From the NCBI RefSeq assembly GCF_027922005.1, contig NZ_BSEV01000008.1:186001-250000 (forward strand): a stretch of 64,000 nucleotides of DNA, in the 5' to 3' direction. This document shows, piece by piece, positions 34,398 to 41,761 of the stretch (within the stretch, counting starts at the first letter, position 1; each line of letters starts with the position of its first letter). The position numbers and the translations under genes are program-made. The notes under the pieces were generated by a model that was given only the letters and a program-made list of their open reading frames with translations, was not told the origin of the DNA and did no database searches. The stretch is from Streptosporangium carneum (GTDB taxonomy: Bacteria; Actinomycetota; Actinomycetes; Streptosporangiales; Streptosporangiaceae).

Positions 34398-34838
34398 CAT
34401 CGCAAGGAACGGATCCACGAGGGCAGAGCAGTACGTGAGCAGGGCGACGAACTGTCCGGACGAACGTGGATAGCAGTGAACGACGCAGATGGACGGCAGA
34501 AGGTCGGACGTGCCAGGGCCAGCAGGGTTGAAGGGTCCAGCCGTGGACGCGCTGCCACAGCGGTAACGGATCGAATCAAGAAGTCAGAGATAACGAAAGG
34601 AGTGTTGAACGCCATCAGGATCGCCCGCTGCCGGCTGAAGTTCGCCGCACGGGTACCGCAGCTCCACGGATTGGACGGTGGTCTACGGTCACGCATACGC
34701 GATCCCCGCACCCTCGCCCTTCGGGGCGGCCAGTGCGGAAGCAGTGAACCGGCCCCAGGGCCGGTAGATGGTGTTGAACCTCGTTGGGCCCCGGCGCATC
34801 ATGGCGCCGGGGCCCCTGTCGGCGTTAGGGAAGGTTGA
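34398..34838 (+). ncRNA. Long structured 5' leader of the merR gene (candidate cis-regulatory RNA)
   Basis: Between the promoter and the ATG lie two strong hairpins: CCGGCCC/GGGCCGG (34749-34764), and a perfect 12-bp stem GGGCCCCGGCGC (34786-34797) with GCGCCGGGGCCC (34804-34815) around ATCATG. The ribosome site AGGGAAGG comes only 11 bases after the second stem. An open frame from GTG 34476 runs through the leader and stops at TGA 34836-34838, directly against the MerR ATG. It could be a leader peptide but has poor codon bias. The layout would suit attenuation or control of initiation. Confidence 0.5.
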
Positions 34839-35255
34839 ATGGATCAAGCACTGACAGCCCGAAGTCCCCAATCCCACAACGAATTCCGGGACGTCCCCCG
34901 GGACAGCGCCCTCACGGCGCAGGCGGCCGAGCCCCTCCACGGCACGGTCGGCGACAACTCCGATCAGAAGTTCGACGATGAGGACTACCCCGCTTACAGC
35001 ATGGGCCGGGCCGCGGAAATCCTCGGCGTCACCCAGGCGTTCCTGCGTAACCTGGGCACCGCCAAACTCATCGAGCCGCAGCGCTCCGCAGGCGGTCACC
35101 GCCGTTACTCGCGCTACCAGTTGCGCCTGGCCGCCCGCGCCCGGGAACTGGTCGACCAGGGCACCGCCTTGGAGGCCGCCTGCCGCATCATCGTCCTGGA
35201 AGACCAGCTCGCCGAAGCCCTGCGCATCAACGCCGAACTGCGCCGGCGCGACTGA
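34839..35255 (+). CDS. MerR-family DNA-binding protein
   Basis: The 138-residue protein has a disordered N-terminal 45 residues, then a MerR winged helix (about 48-110: YSMGRAAEILGVTQAFLRNLGTAKLIEPQRSAGGHRRYSRYQLRLAARARELVDQGTALEAACRII), then a short helix LEDQLAEALRINAEL. The GGHRRYSRYQL wing is the standard MerR signature. No cysteines for metal and no large effector domain are present. Relatives are widely conserved in streptomycetes, where I recall them as growth- or stress-linked regulators. AGGGAAGG precedes the ATG. Confidence 0.9.
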   Translation: MDQALTARSPQSHNEFRDVPRDSALTAQAAEPLHGTVGDNSDQKFDDEDYPAYSMGRAAEILGVTQAFLRNLGTAKLIEPQRSAGGHRRYSRYQLRLAARARELVDQGTALEAACRIIVLEDQLAEALRINAELRRRD

Positions 35256-35350
35256 CCGGCCACTCCCCTCACTTCGCCCTGTTCCACGATCTGTCCCGCT
35301 TCCGTTGCCGGGTGTCTGCCATCCGGTGCGGGACAGCCTCGGAGCACCGA

Positions 35351-35378
35351 GTGTTCCTCCGCACGCGGGGATGGTCTC
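35351..35378 (+). CRISPR. Solitary degenerate type I-E-like CRISPR repeat
   Basis: The 28 bases GTGTTCCTCCGCACGCGG plus GGATGGTCTC match the actinomycete type I-E repeat pattern (GTGCTCCCCGCGCACGCGGGGATGG) with a few changes in its first half. No second copy lies one spacer length away on either side, so this is a single repeat, not an array. It abuts the stop codon of the PIMT-like gene. Confidence 0.45.
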
Positions 35379-36547
35379 TACGGCTTTTTCCAGACCGCCT
35401 CAACTGATTGCCGCTTCTCACGCAGCCATGCCTGCTGACCGTCAGCGGTGACGGTCAGCCCGAACTCCCCATGTCCTGGCCGTCCCTGGTCGACCCACCA
35501 CAGGTAGGCGGCCTCGACCTCGTCCCACAGGCTGCGGGGGCCGCCCTGGTAGACCTGGGAGGCCGAGTGACCGTCCTCGCCGTAGAAGAACACCGCCGCC
35601 CATGAGCGGTCGGTCAGTCCGTACAGCCAGACGCCCGGCGTGCCGTCGGTGTCGTGACCGGAGACATGCGTGCAGTCGGGCACCAGGAGGCCGAGGGCGA
35701 ACTCCACGCCGGGCGGCATGAGGGACGACGCGGACAATGTCGGCACCGACCTGCGGGTGTCGTCTGGCCAGTCATCGCCGTCGATGTAGTCGCCGTGCCT
35801 GACCTCCAGACGTTGGGAGCGGATCTGCATGAACCGGGCGAGCCTGGTGAAGCGTCCGCTCGCGGTGCCGTCGTCGGCGACGACCAGGCGGACGATGGCG
35901 TCCTGGTGGCTGTAACGCGTCCCCCAGGGCATCACGATGACCGCGCCCGGCTTCGCCTGGTCGATCCAGGCTCTGGGAACCTCGCGGACGGACACGGTCA
36001 CCAGGATCCGGTCGTACGGCGCTCGCTCCGGCCAGCCGAGCAGGCCGTCGCCGGTGACCACCTCCGGACGCCAACCGGCCGCGTCCAAAGCCTTGCGCGC
36101 CCTGGCGGCCACCGCCGCGTCGAGCTCGACAGAGACGACGTTGCGCTCACCCAGCCGGGCCGACAGCAGCGCGGCGCACCAACCGGTTCCGGTGCCGATC
36201 TCCAGCACGCGCATCCCGTCAGACACCGACAGGTCGGCGAACATGGCGAACACCAGACTGGGCATCGAACCGGAACTGGTTCTCAGCTCGCCGACAGCGG
36301 TCCCCGTATGGTCGCCGTCGTCCCACTGGGTGGTGATGGGCACATCGGCGTCCGCCCAGCGGCGCCACTCCTCGGGAGTGTCCGTTCTGGAGATGACAAG
36401 GTCACGGCCGTCGTCGAAGGGCCACATCACCTCGGGGAGGAAAAGCGCCCTGGGAACCTCGCCGTATGCCCTCATCCACTCCGGAGCCACACCCGCTTCG
36501 AGGAGGATGTCACACAGCGTCTGTCCGGCCTCGGGACCAGCCGTCAC
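35378..36547 (-). CDS. Protein-isoaspartate methyltransferase (PIMT)-like enzyme with a C-terminal extension
   Basis: The 389-residue protein has a PCMT-type N-terminal half: VPRALFLPEVMWPFDDGRDL, MFADLSVSDGMRVLEIGTGTGWCAALLSARLG (SAM loop), VVTGDGLLGWPERAPYDRILVTVSVREVPRAWIDQAKPGAVIVMPWG. Residues 230-389 are an added domain with several Trp residues. True PIMT repair enzymes are only about 210 residues. Length and layout fit the PIMT homologues found in lanthipeptide and graspetide gene clusters, which methylate Asp residues of a precursor. The ATG overlaps the stop of a 37-residue peptide gene (ATGA). Confidence 0.88.
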   Translation of the reverse strand: MTAGPEAGQTLCDILLEAGVAPEWMRAYGEVPRALFLPEVMWPFDDGRDLVISRTDTPEEWRRWADADVPITTQWDDGDHTGTAVGELRTSSGSMPSLVFAMFADLSVSDGMRVLEIGTGTGWCAALLSARLGERNVVSVELDAAVAARARKALDAAGWRPEVVTGDGLLGWPERAPYDRILVTVSVREVPRAWIDQAKPGAVIVMPWGTRYSHQDAIVRLVVADDGTASGRFTRLARFMQIRSQRLEVRHGDYIDGDDWPDDTRRSVPTLSASSLMPPGVEFALGLLVPDCTHVSGHDTDGTPGVWLYGLTDRSWAAVFFYGEDGHSASQVYQGGPRSLWDEVEAAYLWWVDQGRPGHGEFGLTVTADGQQAWLREKRQSVEAVWKKP

Positions 36548-36657
36548 TTCTGAGTCGGCTTCTCATGCTGACCCGGCGGTGTGGACTTGTCGGGCTCTGG
36601 CTTCGTCGGTGTGAAAGGCTGCGGCTTCGGATGCCGGTCACCCTCGTGCTCCCCCAT
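36544..36657 (-). CDS. 37-residue proline-rich peptide coupled to the PIMT-like gene
   Basis: The peptide reads MGEHEGDRHPKPQPFTPTKP at its start and ends with STPPGQHEKPTQK. It is rich in Pro, Lys, Glu and Thr, has no Cys, and holds two Asp residues. GAGAGG lies at seven bases before the ATG, and the TGA overlaps the ATG of the methyltransferase. Coupling at fixed ratio suggests a substrate or a partner peptide. A modified-peptide precursor is one option, but no leader/core border or second modifying enzyme is visible. Codon use is ordinary for the genome. Confidence 0.65.
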   Translation of the reverse strand: MGEHEGDRHPKPQPFTPTKPEPDKSTPPGQHEKPTQK

Positions 36658-37565
36658 GCGCTTGCCTCTCACTACACGGAGTCCTGACGCGGAGCGTTCG
36701 CCGACAAGCGTAGCGTCGCAACAGGCAACCAAGAGGAGACATCATTCTCCATCGCTCTTCGACCACGAGGTCTATGGCCACGCGGCCGCCTTCGTGATGA
36801 CGGCCGCCCATGCGCCCTTCAGCTTGCCGGGGATGTTTCCCTTGCTCAACGAACTGATCGTTTACGGCGTGCGGCCCAGCCGTACTCAACGGCGTTGATT
36901 CGGTTCAGGTCGCATAAACCGAACGACACATGGGCGACATCACTAGCTTCAGCCTGTGATCAATGTCCGGACCGCATACACCGAACGGCACGCACGAAGG
37001 GCCCGATCCAACGAAAATGCTTAATTTTCGCCTCAGTCACCAATAAACCCGCAGGTCAGCAAGAGTGCTCCCCGCGCACGCGGGGATGGCCCAAAAGGGC
37101 CGCCCCCCTCGGCGGCGACCGTCTTGCGCATGCTCCGCGAGTACGACGCCGCCGCGGCACCGGCCGAAGGCCGACCAGCCTGTACCAACCGTAACTGTGA
37201 TCACTCACAGCTGTTTTGCGGCTGGTTACACGGACCCGAGTGGAGGGCTGTTCAGCACAACAATCCGGAGGATGAAAAACAAGCTTAGATCCTGCCTCTG
37301 GACCAATGTCGACGGAGCCCTACGAACGACCGCTGCGGCCCTGCTCAACACGAGAACGCTCATAGCTCGCTGTGAGCAGGATCATCCGTTTTGCCCGGCT
37401 GACGGATGATAATGTCTGTGAGACCGCCAATCGGTATCCGGGATTCAGACAGGAGAGGCCGGAAAAACTACCCGCCGAACTGGCCTTTCACTCTTTCCTG
37501 GCCTTATTTGGCCAAGTTATCCTGACGATCCATATTCTGCCGCTTCCCGATCTAGCGTGCCAGGT
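36658..37565. other. Gene-poor region with an AT-rich CRISPR-leader-like segment and gene fragments
   Basis: No intact gene is recognised in 908 bases. From 36990 to 37063 the DNA is AT-rich and ends AACCCGCAGGTCAGCAAGA, the form of a type I-E leader next to its first repeat. After the repeat, a frame from about 37105 encodes ATVLRMLREYDAAAAPAEGR and then CTNRNCDHSQLFC before a stop at 37286; it has coding-like bias at first but no start and may be a gene remnant. A promoter-like TTGGCC (37508-37513) and TATTCT (37533-37538) precede the next gene. Confidence 0.5.
37064..37092 (+). CRISPR. Single type I-E CRISPR repeat next to a leader-like sequence
   Basis: GTGCTCCCCGCGCACGCGG with GGATGGCCCA is an almost exact actinomycete type I-E repeat, with its CCCCGCG/CGCGGGG stem intact. 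It follows an AT-rich leader-like tract. No second repeat follows at about 61 bases, so there is no array. It may be an emptied array, a solo repeat left by deletion, or an unlinked acquisition site. No cas genes are in the window. Confidence 0.6.
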
Positions 37566-38012
37566 ATGACATCACCTACTCCATCTGCCCAGCAGGGAGC
37601 CTCACAGCAATGGGTCCAGAGCGGCCCTCTCGCCCTCAGGCACACCCTCAAGGGCGCCGACCGTACCCACGAGAAGGTCTCTGGGGTTCCGGACCTTCGG
37701 ATTCCCTTTCCCGGTGTGTGGGAGGTCTCCTATCACGCCCTCCACGCGCTGGCCGCCGCAGGGCCGTATCTGTATGTCCACACGGCATTGTTCAAGAACG
37801 GCGTGCTCATTCCCGGTAGTGAGGCCCAAAGCGGCGTCGGCGGTGTGAATGTGACACTCCGGGTCACCGCTGGGCAGACGCTCCTGCAGACCTTCGCCGC
37901 CGGAGATGTCGTGACGCTTCACGCGTACCGGATAGGGACCGGCGATGCCTTCATCGAAAGCGGCGGTGACGGACGCACCGGAGTCACGGCGCACTGGGTG
38001 AGCGCGGTCTGA
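37566..38012 (+). CDS. C1q/TNF-like jelly-roll protein
   Basis: The 148-residue protein appears to be one beta-sandwich: LRIPFPGVWEVSYHALHALAAAG, YLYVHTALFKNGVLIPGSEAQSG, VNVTLRVTAGQTLLQTFAAGDVVTLHAYRIG. This order of aromatic-rich strands resembles the C1q/TNF-like domain seen in BclA-type spore proteins and phage tail or fibre tips. There is no signal peptide. The ATG at 37566 is used; a GTG nine bases upstream is the alternative, and no strong ribosome site is seen. It lies in a mobile-DNA-like neighbourhood, so a phage origin is possible. Confidence 0.65.
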   Translation: MTSPTPSAQQGASQQWVQSGPLALRHTLKGADRTHEKVSGVPDLRIPFPGVWEVSYHALHALAAAGPYLYVHTALFKNGVLIPGSEAQSGVGGVNVTLRVTAGQTLLQTFAAGDVVTLHAYRIGTGDAFIESGGDGRTGVTAHWVSAV

Positions 38013-38238
38013 GCGCCGGTGCGCATGGGACAGGAGGAGAGCGCGCTGCCCGGCGCTCGACCCTGGTCAGCCGGACAGGGCACCGGCCTTCTGCTAGAAG
38101 GTCGATCACCGCCTACCGCGACAAGAACGGCATCAAAAACCAGCTCTTGTGCGTCCACCGCGGCTCCGACTGAACCTGGTTACGCTGTCCAAACGACAGC
38201 GCCACTGTGAACTTGGACCACCCCGATCGAGGAGAGCG
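38013..38238 (+). pseudogene. Likely gene remnant
   Basis: A frame before 38172 reads ITAYRDKNGIKNQLLCVHRG then SD and stops, with coding-like composition but no start or upstream domain. It could be the C-terminal end of a lost replication, relaxase or helicase-type gene, but I cannot identify it. The rest of the gap is the leader of the next gene. Confidence 0.3.
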
Positions 38239-38535
38239 TTGACCATCCAGGAGACACCACCCGAGCAGATTCCGGCCGTGATCACCGTCCGTGAGGTGCC
38301 CGCGGCCGCCGAGGCGCGCGACGCGCTGCTGAAGGCCATCACGGCCCAGGCGAACGCCATCGCTGACGGACATCAGGGCCAGGCGTCCACGGCGGTGGAG
38401 GAACTCGCCCGCGCCTATGCCCTGGTGACCTCCGGCGCCACGGCTGTGGCACCGACGGGTGAGACCACCACAATCCCGCTGCAGAGCAGGGCCGGTGGCC
38501 ACCAGGTGGGACTCTGCCTCGAACTGGAGCCGTAG
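38239..38535 (+). CDS. Small protein of unknown function
   Basis: The 98-residue product has a short beta-start (AVITVREVPAAAEARDALLKAITAQ), a long alanine-rich helix (ADGHQGQASTAVEELARAYALVTSGAT) and a last beta hairpin (TTIPLQSRAGGHQVGLCLEL). No signal or membrane span is present. The TTG at 38239 is preceded by GAGGAG at five bases, which makes it the best start. Family and role unknown. A further fragment (LVNDGVSIANMDLGKSVDADG) lies at about 38600-38686 without a start. Confidence 0.55.
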   Translation: MTIQETPPEQIPAVITVREVPAAAEARDALLKAITAQANAIADGHQGQASTAVEELARAYALVTSGATAVAPTGETTTIPLQSRAGGHQVGLCLELEP

Positions 38536-38755
38536 AACGGCAGAAGGCGTCAGGGCGGCGGCCGTCAGCGCTAAGCCGCCCTGGCGCACGTCCACGCCGC
38601 CTGGTCAACGACGGCGTCTCCATCGCCAACATGGACCTCGGCAAGAGCGTCGATGCGGACGGCGTCTTCCACGGGTTCCGCAGATGAACCGCTACGCCGC
38701 CGAGGAGCACGGAACGTCACCAGTAGGGGCTCTAGGGGATCTCAGCTCTGGTTTC

Positions 38756-39136
38756 TTAGCTTTTGGTTGGTCTGTCAGTGTCGGGGGCCAGGTGTGGGGT
38801 GTGCTTTCTGACCGCTTCCAGCAATTGGCTCTTCGACGGGTTGACCATCGCCTCTCCCGCCACGGTCACGGTCGGCACGGTCTCGTTTCCGTCCGCGACC
38901 GAACGGACGAACGCCGCCGCGTCGGGGTCCGCCCAGATGTTGACCTCGTTGTAGCGCAGCCGCGTGAAGCGCAGTCGTGTGCGCAGCTTCATGCAGTACG
39001 TGCAGCCGGGCCGCCAGTAGACGACCACCCCCTTGTGGTCCGCGTCCTTGTATGACGCAGCCCGGCCCCGGCGAGGGAGGTTCGTGACGACCAGCAACGC
39101 GAGTGCGACGAGGAGAACGACCAGCGAAGGGGACAT
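38756..39136 (-). CDS. Membrane-anchored glutaredoxin-like protein
   Basis: The 126-residue protein starts with one transmembrane helix (about residues 3-20, LVVLLVALALLVVTNL), then a glutaredoxin/thioredoxin fold: VVVYWRPGCTYCMKLRTRLRF with the CxxC redox motif C45-T-Y-C48, NEVNIWADPDAAAFVRSVADGNETVPTVTVAGEAMVNPSKSQLLEAV with the cis-Pro (TVPTV). It likely reduces disulphides or mycothiol-mixed disulphides at the membrane. GAAGGGG precedes the ATG. It is followed upstream by the DUF397/XRE pair on the same strand. Confidence 0.88.
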   Translation of the reverse strand: MSPSLVVLLVALALLVVTNLPRRGRAASYKDADHKGVVVYWRPGCTYCMKLRTRLRFTRLRYNEVNIWADPDAAAFVRSVADGNETVPTVTVAGEAMVNPSKSQLLEAVRKHTPHLAPDTDRPTKS

Positions 39137-39193
39137 GGGGGAAGTATCTCAAGGCCGCTTCACCTGCCCCTCCGCGCACCCTGCCGACCTTCA

Positions 39194-39403
39194 TCACTCC
39201 TGGAGGTGCCCGTGGCGGATGCTCCTCAGGAAGTCACTCCAGACACCCGGAGGGAAGGTCAGTACCGGGCCGGAAGGGTCCTTGCTGTCGCGGACCGCGA
39301 CGAGGCCGGGAAGATTCGTCGCCACCTCAACGCAGTTGTCGTTGCTGCTGCCGCTAAGGCTGGACTTGCGGAACACGGCGGTAGACAAGTCAGGGGCGGT
39401 CAT
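39194..39403 (-). CDS. DUF397 protein
   Basis: The 69-residue product is a full DUF397 domain: FRKSSLSGSSNDNCVEVATNLPGLVAVRDSKDPSGPVLTFPPGVWSDFLRSI. These small proteins are almost always encoded beside an XRE-type regulator with a DUF5753 domain, as here, and act with it in the control of differentiation or antibiotic formation (the BldB / AbaA type). The ATG at 39403 lies within the 3' end of the regulator gene (14-base overlap), so both are translationally coupled. Confidence 0.92.
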   Translation of the reverse strand: MTAPDLSTAVFRKSSLSGSSNDNCVEVATNLPGLVAVRDSKDPSGPVLTFPPGVWSDFLRSIRHGHLQE

Positions 39404-40238
39404 GTTCACTCCTCGCCTCGGCGATAACCGCCGTGGACTCCTCGGGGGACAGGCACGTGTCAATGAGGCGCTCAAATGCCACCCTAAGGCTACGGACCTG
39501 ATCAGTGGCTTCTACGTAGACATCTCCGCCAGGGCAACCGGTGTAGCCCACGTCAGGGTCCTCCGGATCGAAGGACAGCACCGAGAAAGCACCGTCCAGA
39601 CCGATGTGCGGGCCAGCCGCCAAAGGCAGGATCTGGATAGTGACGTTTGGCCGGTCGGCGACCTGGAGTAGATCGTCGAGTTGGCAAGCCATGACGGAAG
39701 ACGGCCCTATCGGACGCCGTAGGGCTCCCTCATCCACCAGAGCGTGGAACGTGGGCGCGTTCGGCCCGAGCAGGTGAATCTTGCGGGTCATCCGGGCAGC
39801 CACGCGACGCTCGATATCGGATGCGCCAAGGTCGGGGCGACCACCTCGGATCAGCTCCTGGGCGTACTCCTTGTGCTGGAGTAGGCCAGGAATCAACAGC
39901 GGCTCCCAAGTACGGATAACCGACGCATCTGCCTCTAGAACGACATATGAGCCCCCGAACACGTCATGGTACGCAGTCCACCAACCGCGCACGGCGGCAT
40001 CCTTACATAGCTGGATCAGCCCGGCTTTCGTAGACGAGTCCGCACCGAAGAGGTCACAAGCGTGGCTGACGCTGGATGGCGTTAGAGCGATCCTTGCATT
40101 CTCGATCCGGTTCACCTTGCTGACTGACCAGCCAAGCTGGACGGCCACCTCCGCCACGCTAAGACCAGCATTCTCTCGAAGTCGTCGCAGCTCACGGCCT
40201 AGACGGCGATGGCGAACGGTGGGGGACTTCATCGACAT
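39390..40238 (-). CDS. XRE-family regulator with DUF5753
   Basis: The 282-residue protein has an N-terminal helix-turn-helix (RRLGRELRRLRENAGLSVAEVAVQLGWSVSKVNRIENARIALTPSSV, about residues 9-60) and a DUF5753 domain (about 95-275: IRTWEPLLIPGLLQHKEYAQELIRGG, LVDEGALRRPIG, TIQILPLAAGPHIGLDGAFSVLSF). The start is ATG 40238, or the second ATG two codons on; no ribosome site stands out. Upstream the element TTGCAC occurs twice (40278 and 40303 regions) and may be an autoregulatory site. It forms the usual pair with DUF397. Confidence 0.92.
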   Translation of the reverse strand: MSMKSPTVRHRRLGRELRRLRENAGLSVAEVAVQLGWSVSKVNRIENARIALTPSSVSHACDLFGADSSTKAGLIQLCKDAAVRGWWTAYHDVFGGSYVVLEADASVIRTWEPLLIPGLLQHKEYAQELIRGGRPDLGASDIERRVAARMTRKIHLLGPNAPTFHALVDEGALRRPIGPSSVMACQLDDLLQVADRPNVTIQILPLAAGPHIGLDGAFSVLSFDPEDPDVGYTGCPGGDVYVEATDQVRSLRVAFERLIDTCLSPEESTAVIAEARSEHDRP

Positions 40239-40390
40239 GACGGCATTCTGCCGCCCCTGTTCCAAAAACTCTACAGGCAAATCGCTTGCACAGGTGCGCA
40301 TTGCACGTCAATGATGTGACCGGCACCCCCGAAGGGAACACTATGACGAAACCAGTTCGATCTATTTCCTATATGTCAGATTTTACCCCA

Positions 40391-40666
40391 TCAATCCCGC
40401 TCTTTACTCCACTTATCCGAACTATGCACAAAAGTTCCGATTTGCGGAACGGTATAAACGAACCCTTGATCCCTCAGGTACGCGACCACTTTTCGCGCAG
40501 TTGTGCGCGCAATACCGAACTCTTGGACCATCTGCGCTTCGGAGGGCACAAGGTGGCGGGGCAGGTACTCCCCCCGCTCAATCCTCCCCTGAAGGACCTC
40601 GACCACTTGGATCCATATGGGCCGGTCAGGCTCAAACTCGATCACCAGACGAATGTAGACGCGCAC
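40391..40666 (-). CDS. Minimal GntR-type winged-helix regulator
   Basis: The 91-residue protein is only a GntR DNA-binding domain: FEPDRPIWIQVVEVLQGRIERGEYLPRHLVPSEAQMVQEFGIARTTARKVVAYLRDQGFVYTVPQIGTFV. There is no effector domain. Such mini-GntR proteins are typical of actinomycete integrative elements (the KorSA type of pSAM2). The start is GTG 40666, although a second GTG at VIEFEPD is possible. Directly upstream lie a 17-bp palindrome and four 10-bp iterated repeats, which are likely its own operators. Confidence 0.82.
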   Translation of the reverse strand: MRVYIRLVIEFEPDRPIWIQVVEVLQGRIERGEYLPRHLVPSEAQMVQEFGIARTTARKVVAYLRDQGFVYTVPQIGTFVHSSDKWSKERD

Positions 40667-40671
40667 CTACG

Positions 40672-40728
40672 AGCTAGATCATCTAGCTACGAGTGCACAC
40701 GAGTACAGACGAGTAGATACAAGTATTC
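40672..40728 (-). promoter_or_regulatory. Palindrome and four 10-bp tandem repeats before the mini-GntR gene
   Basis: AGCTAGAT-C-ATCTAGCT (40672-40688) is a perfect 17-base palindrome. It is followed by ACGAGTGCAC, ACGAGTACAG, ACGAGTAGAT and ACAAGTATTC (40689-40728), four copies with an exact 10-base period. All lie on one face of the helix. This suits cooperative binding by a small regulator. Confidence 0.7.
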
Positions 40729-40831
40729 GAACATGCGAGCGACTTCACTGCCCAAATGACTCTATGAAACGGACCCGGCCGACGCTTGCCACGTCCGGAC
40801 GGGTCCTTGATCAGGAAGGCACTCCTGACCC

Positions 40832-41526
40832 ATGACCAACCCTAGTGTTCCGGTCCTGGACCGGCTGTCGATCAGGGACGACTGCGGCTGCTTCGCCGAC
40901 GCCGCACCGATGCCTATGGGGTGTGCCGACTGCGGTCACGCCCCCTACGCGCACGGCTGTCCCGGTCACCGCTCCGACCATGACTACGTCCAGCCGGACG
41001 GCGCGCTGATGGCGGCCCGTCTTCGGGAACGGCGTCGCGCCGGGGCGTGCGTTCTTCCCCGTGTCGCAGCGCCCGCAGAGGTGGCTCCAATCGCGACGGC
41101 CAAGGTGCCCGCCCAGCGCCGCCCCGAGCGGCCCGCCGTACGGACGTCACCGGCCGCCTCGGAGACGTCGCCCGCCCCGAAGACCGCCGCCCAGCCCCTG
41201 ACATCGAACGGGCCTGTTCGGAGCGAACCGCTGCCGTGCACGTCGGTCTCGGCCACACCACCGGTACGGCCGCCGCTGCCCAGAAGAACACGCCGTCCCC
41301 TCCCCCGCCCGCGTCCCCGATCCATCGGGCTGTCGCGGCCCGGCGGCCCACGGGTCGGCAGCTGTCGGCCTGCCCGCGACCGCCTGCCCCCGTCTCATGG
41401 CACCGGCCAGGCCTGGACCGTCCCCGAGCTTCGGCCGCCCACGTCGTGCGGCGCGCCGCACGTTCTCCTCACCCACCCCACAAGCCGAGTCCGGCTGGAC
41501 GCCCGCAGCTCCAGCCGAACCCTTGA
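40832..41526 (+). CDS. Cys/His-rich hypothetical protein, possibly frameshifted
   Basis: The first 75 residues look real: DDCGCFADAAPMPMGCADCGHAPYAHGC holds a likely zinc-binding set, followed by DHDYVQPDGALMAARLRERR. Further on the frame turns into Pro/Arg-rich sequence. From about 41220 the third-position GC bias moves to another frame that stops at 41526, 20 bases before the next gene. In the original frame the sequence stays open to 41761 and would fuse to the next gene. I favour a separate gene with a frameshift or a disordered tail. A similar zinc-type N-terminus occurs in integrative-element proteins. Confidence 0.45.
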
Positions 41527-41545
41527 GCGCGAAGGAGCGCGATCC

Positions 41546-41761
41546 ATGGAGAATGCCAAGGCCATCCTGACGAGTCAGACGATCGAGGGCTGGCGGCTGA
41601 TCCTCAGCGACGCCGGACGCTTCTGGGCCTTCCGTCAGGCGCCCTTCTCCATCGACGCGTTGCGCGCCGGGGCCGATCCCGCCGTGGACGCCGACACCTT
41701 CGCCGAGGTTCGGGACGCGGTGGAGCGGCAGGAGGAGATCGCCCGGCAGGTGACCTCGTGA
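41546..41761 (+). CDS. Small protein, first of three tandem paralogues
   Basis: The 71-residue product reads TIEGWRLILSDAGRFWAFRQ and continues with APFSIDALRAG and DADTFAEVRDAVERQEEIARQ. The pattern is a short Trp-containing beta hairpin and a C-terminal helix. GAAGGAG lies nine bases before the ATG, although the upstream frame is also open. The GTGA overlap with the next gene shows coupling. The same hairpin-plus-helix layout recurs in the next two products, so they form a small family of unknown function. Confidence 0.65.
   Translation: MENAKAILTSQTIEGWRLILSDAGRFWAFRQAPFSIDALRAGADPAVDADTFAEVRDAVERQEEIARQVTS

Noticed and set aside
34476-34838. 120-codon frame inside the merR leader as a normal protein gene
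   Set aside because: Codon bias is poor and it is read through two perfect hairpins. It is mentioned only as a possible leader peptide because its stop touches the MerR ATG.
35290-37160. A full CRISPR array around the two repeats
   Set aside because: I looked one repeat-plus-spacer length (about 61 bases) on both sides of each and found no further copy.
37372-37569. 65-codon frame MSRIIRFARL before the C1q-like gene
   Set aside because: GTG start without ribosome site in AT-rich promoter-like DNA; no support beyond being open.
40286-40759. Plus-strand frame antisense to the mini-GntR gene
   Set aside because: The opposite strand encodes a clear GntR domain, and this frame runs through its operator repeats.
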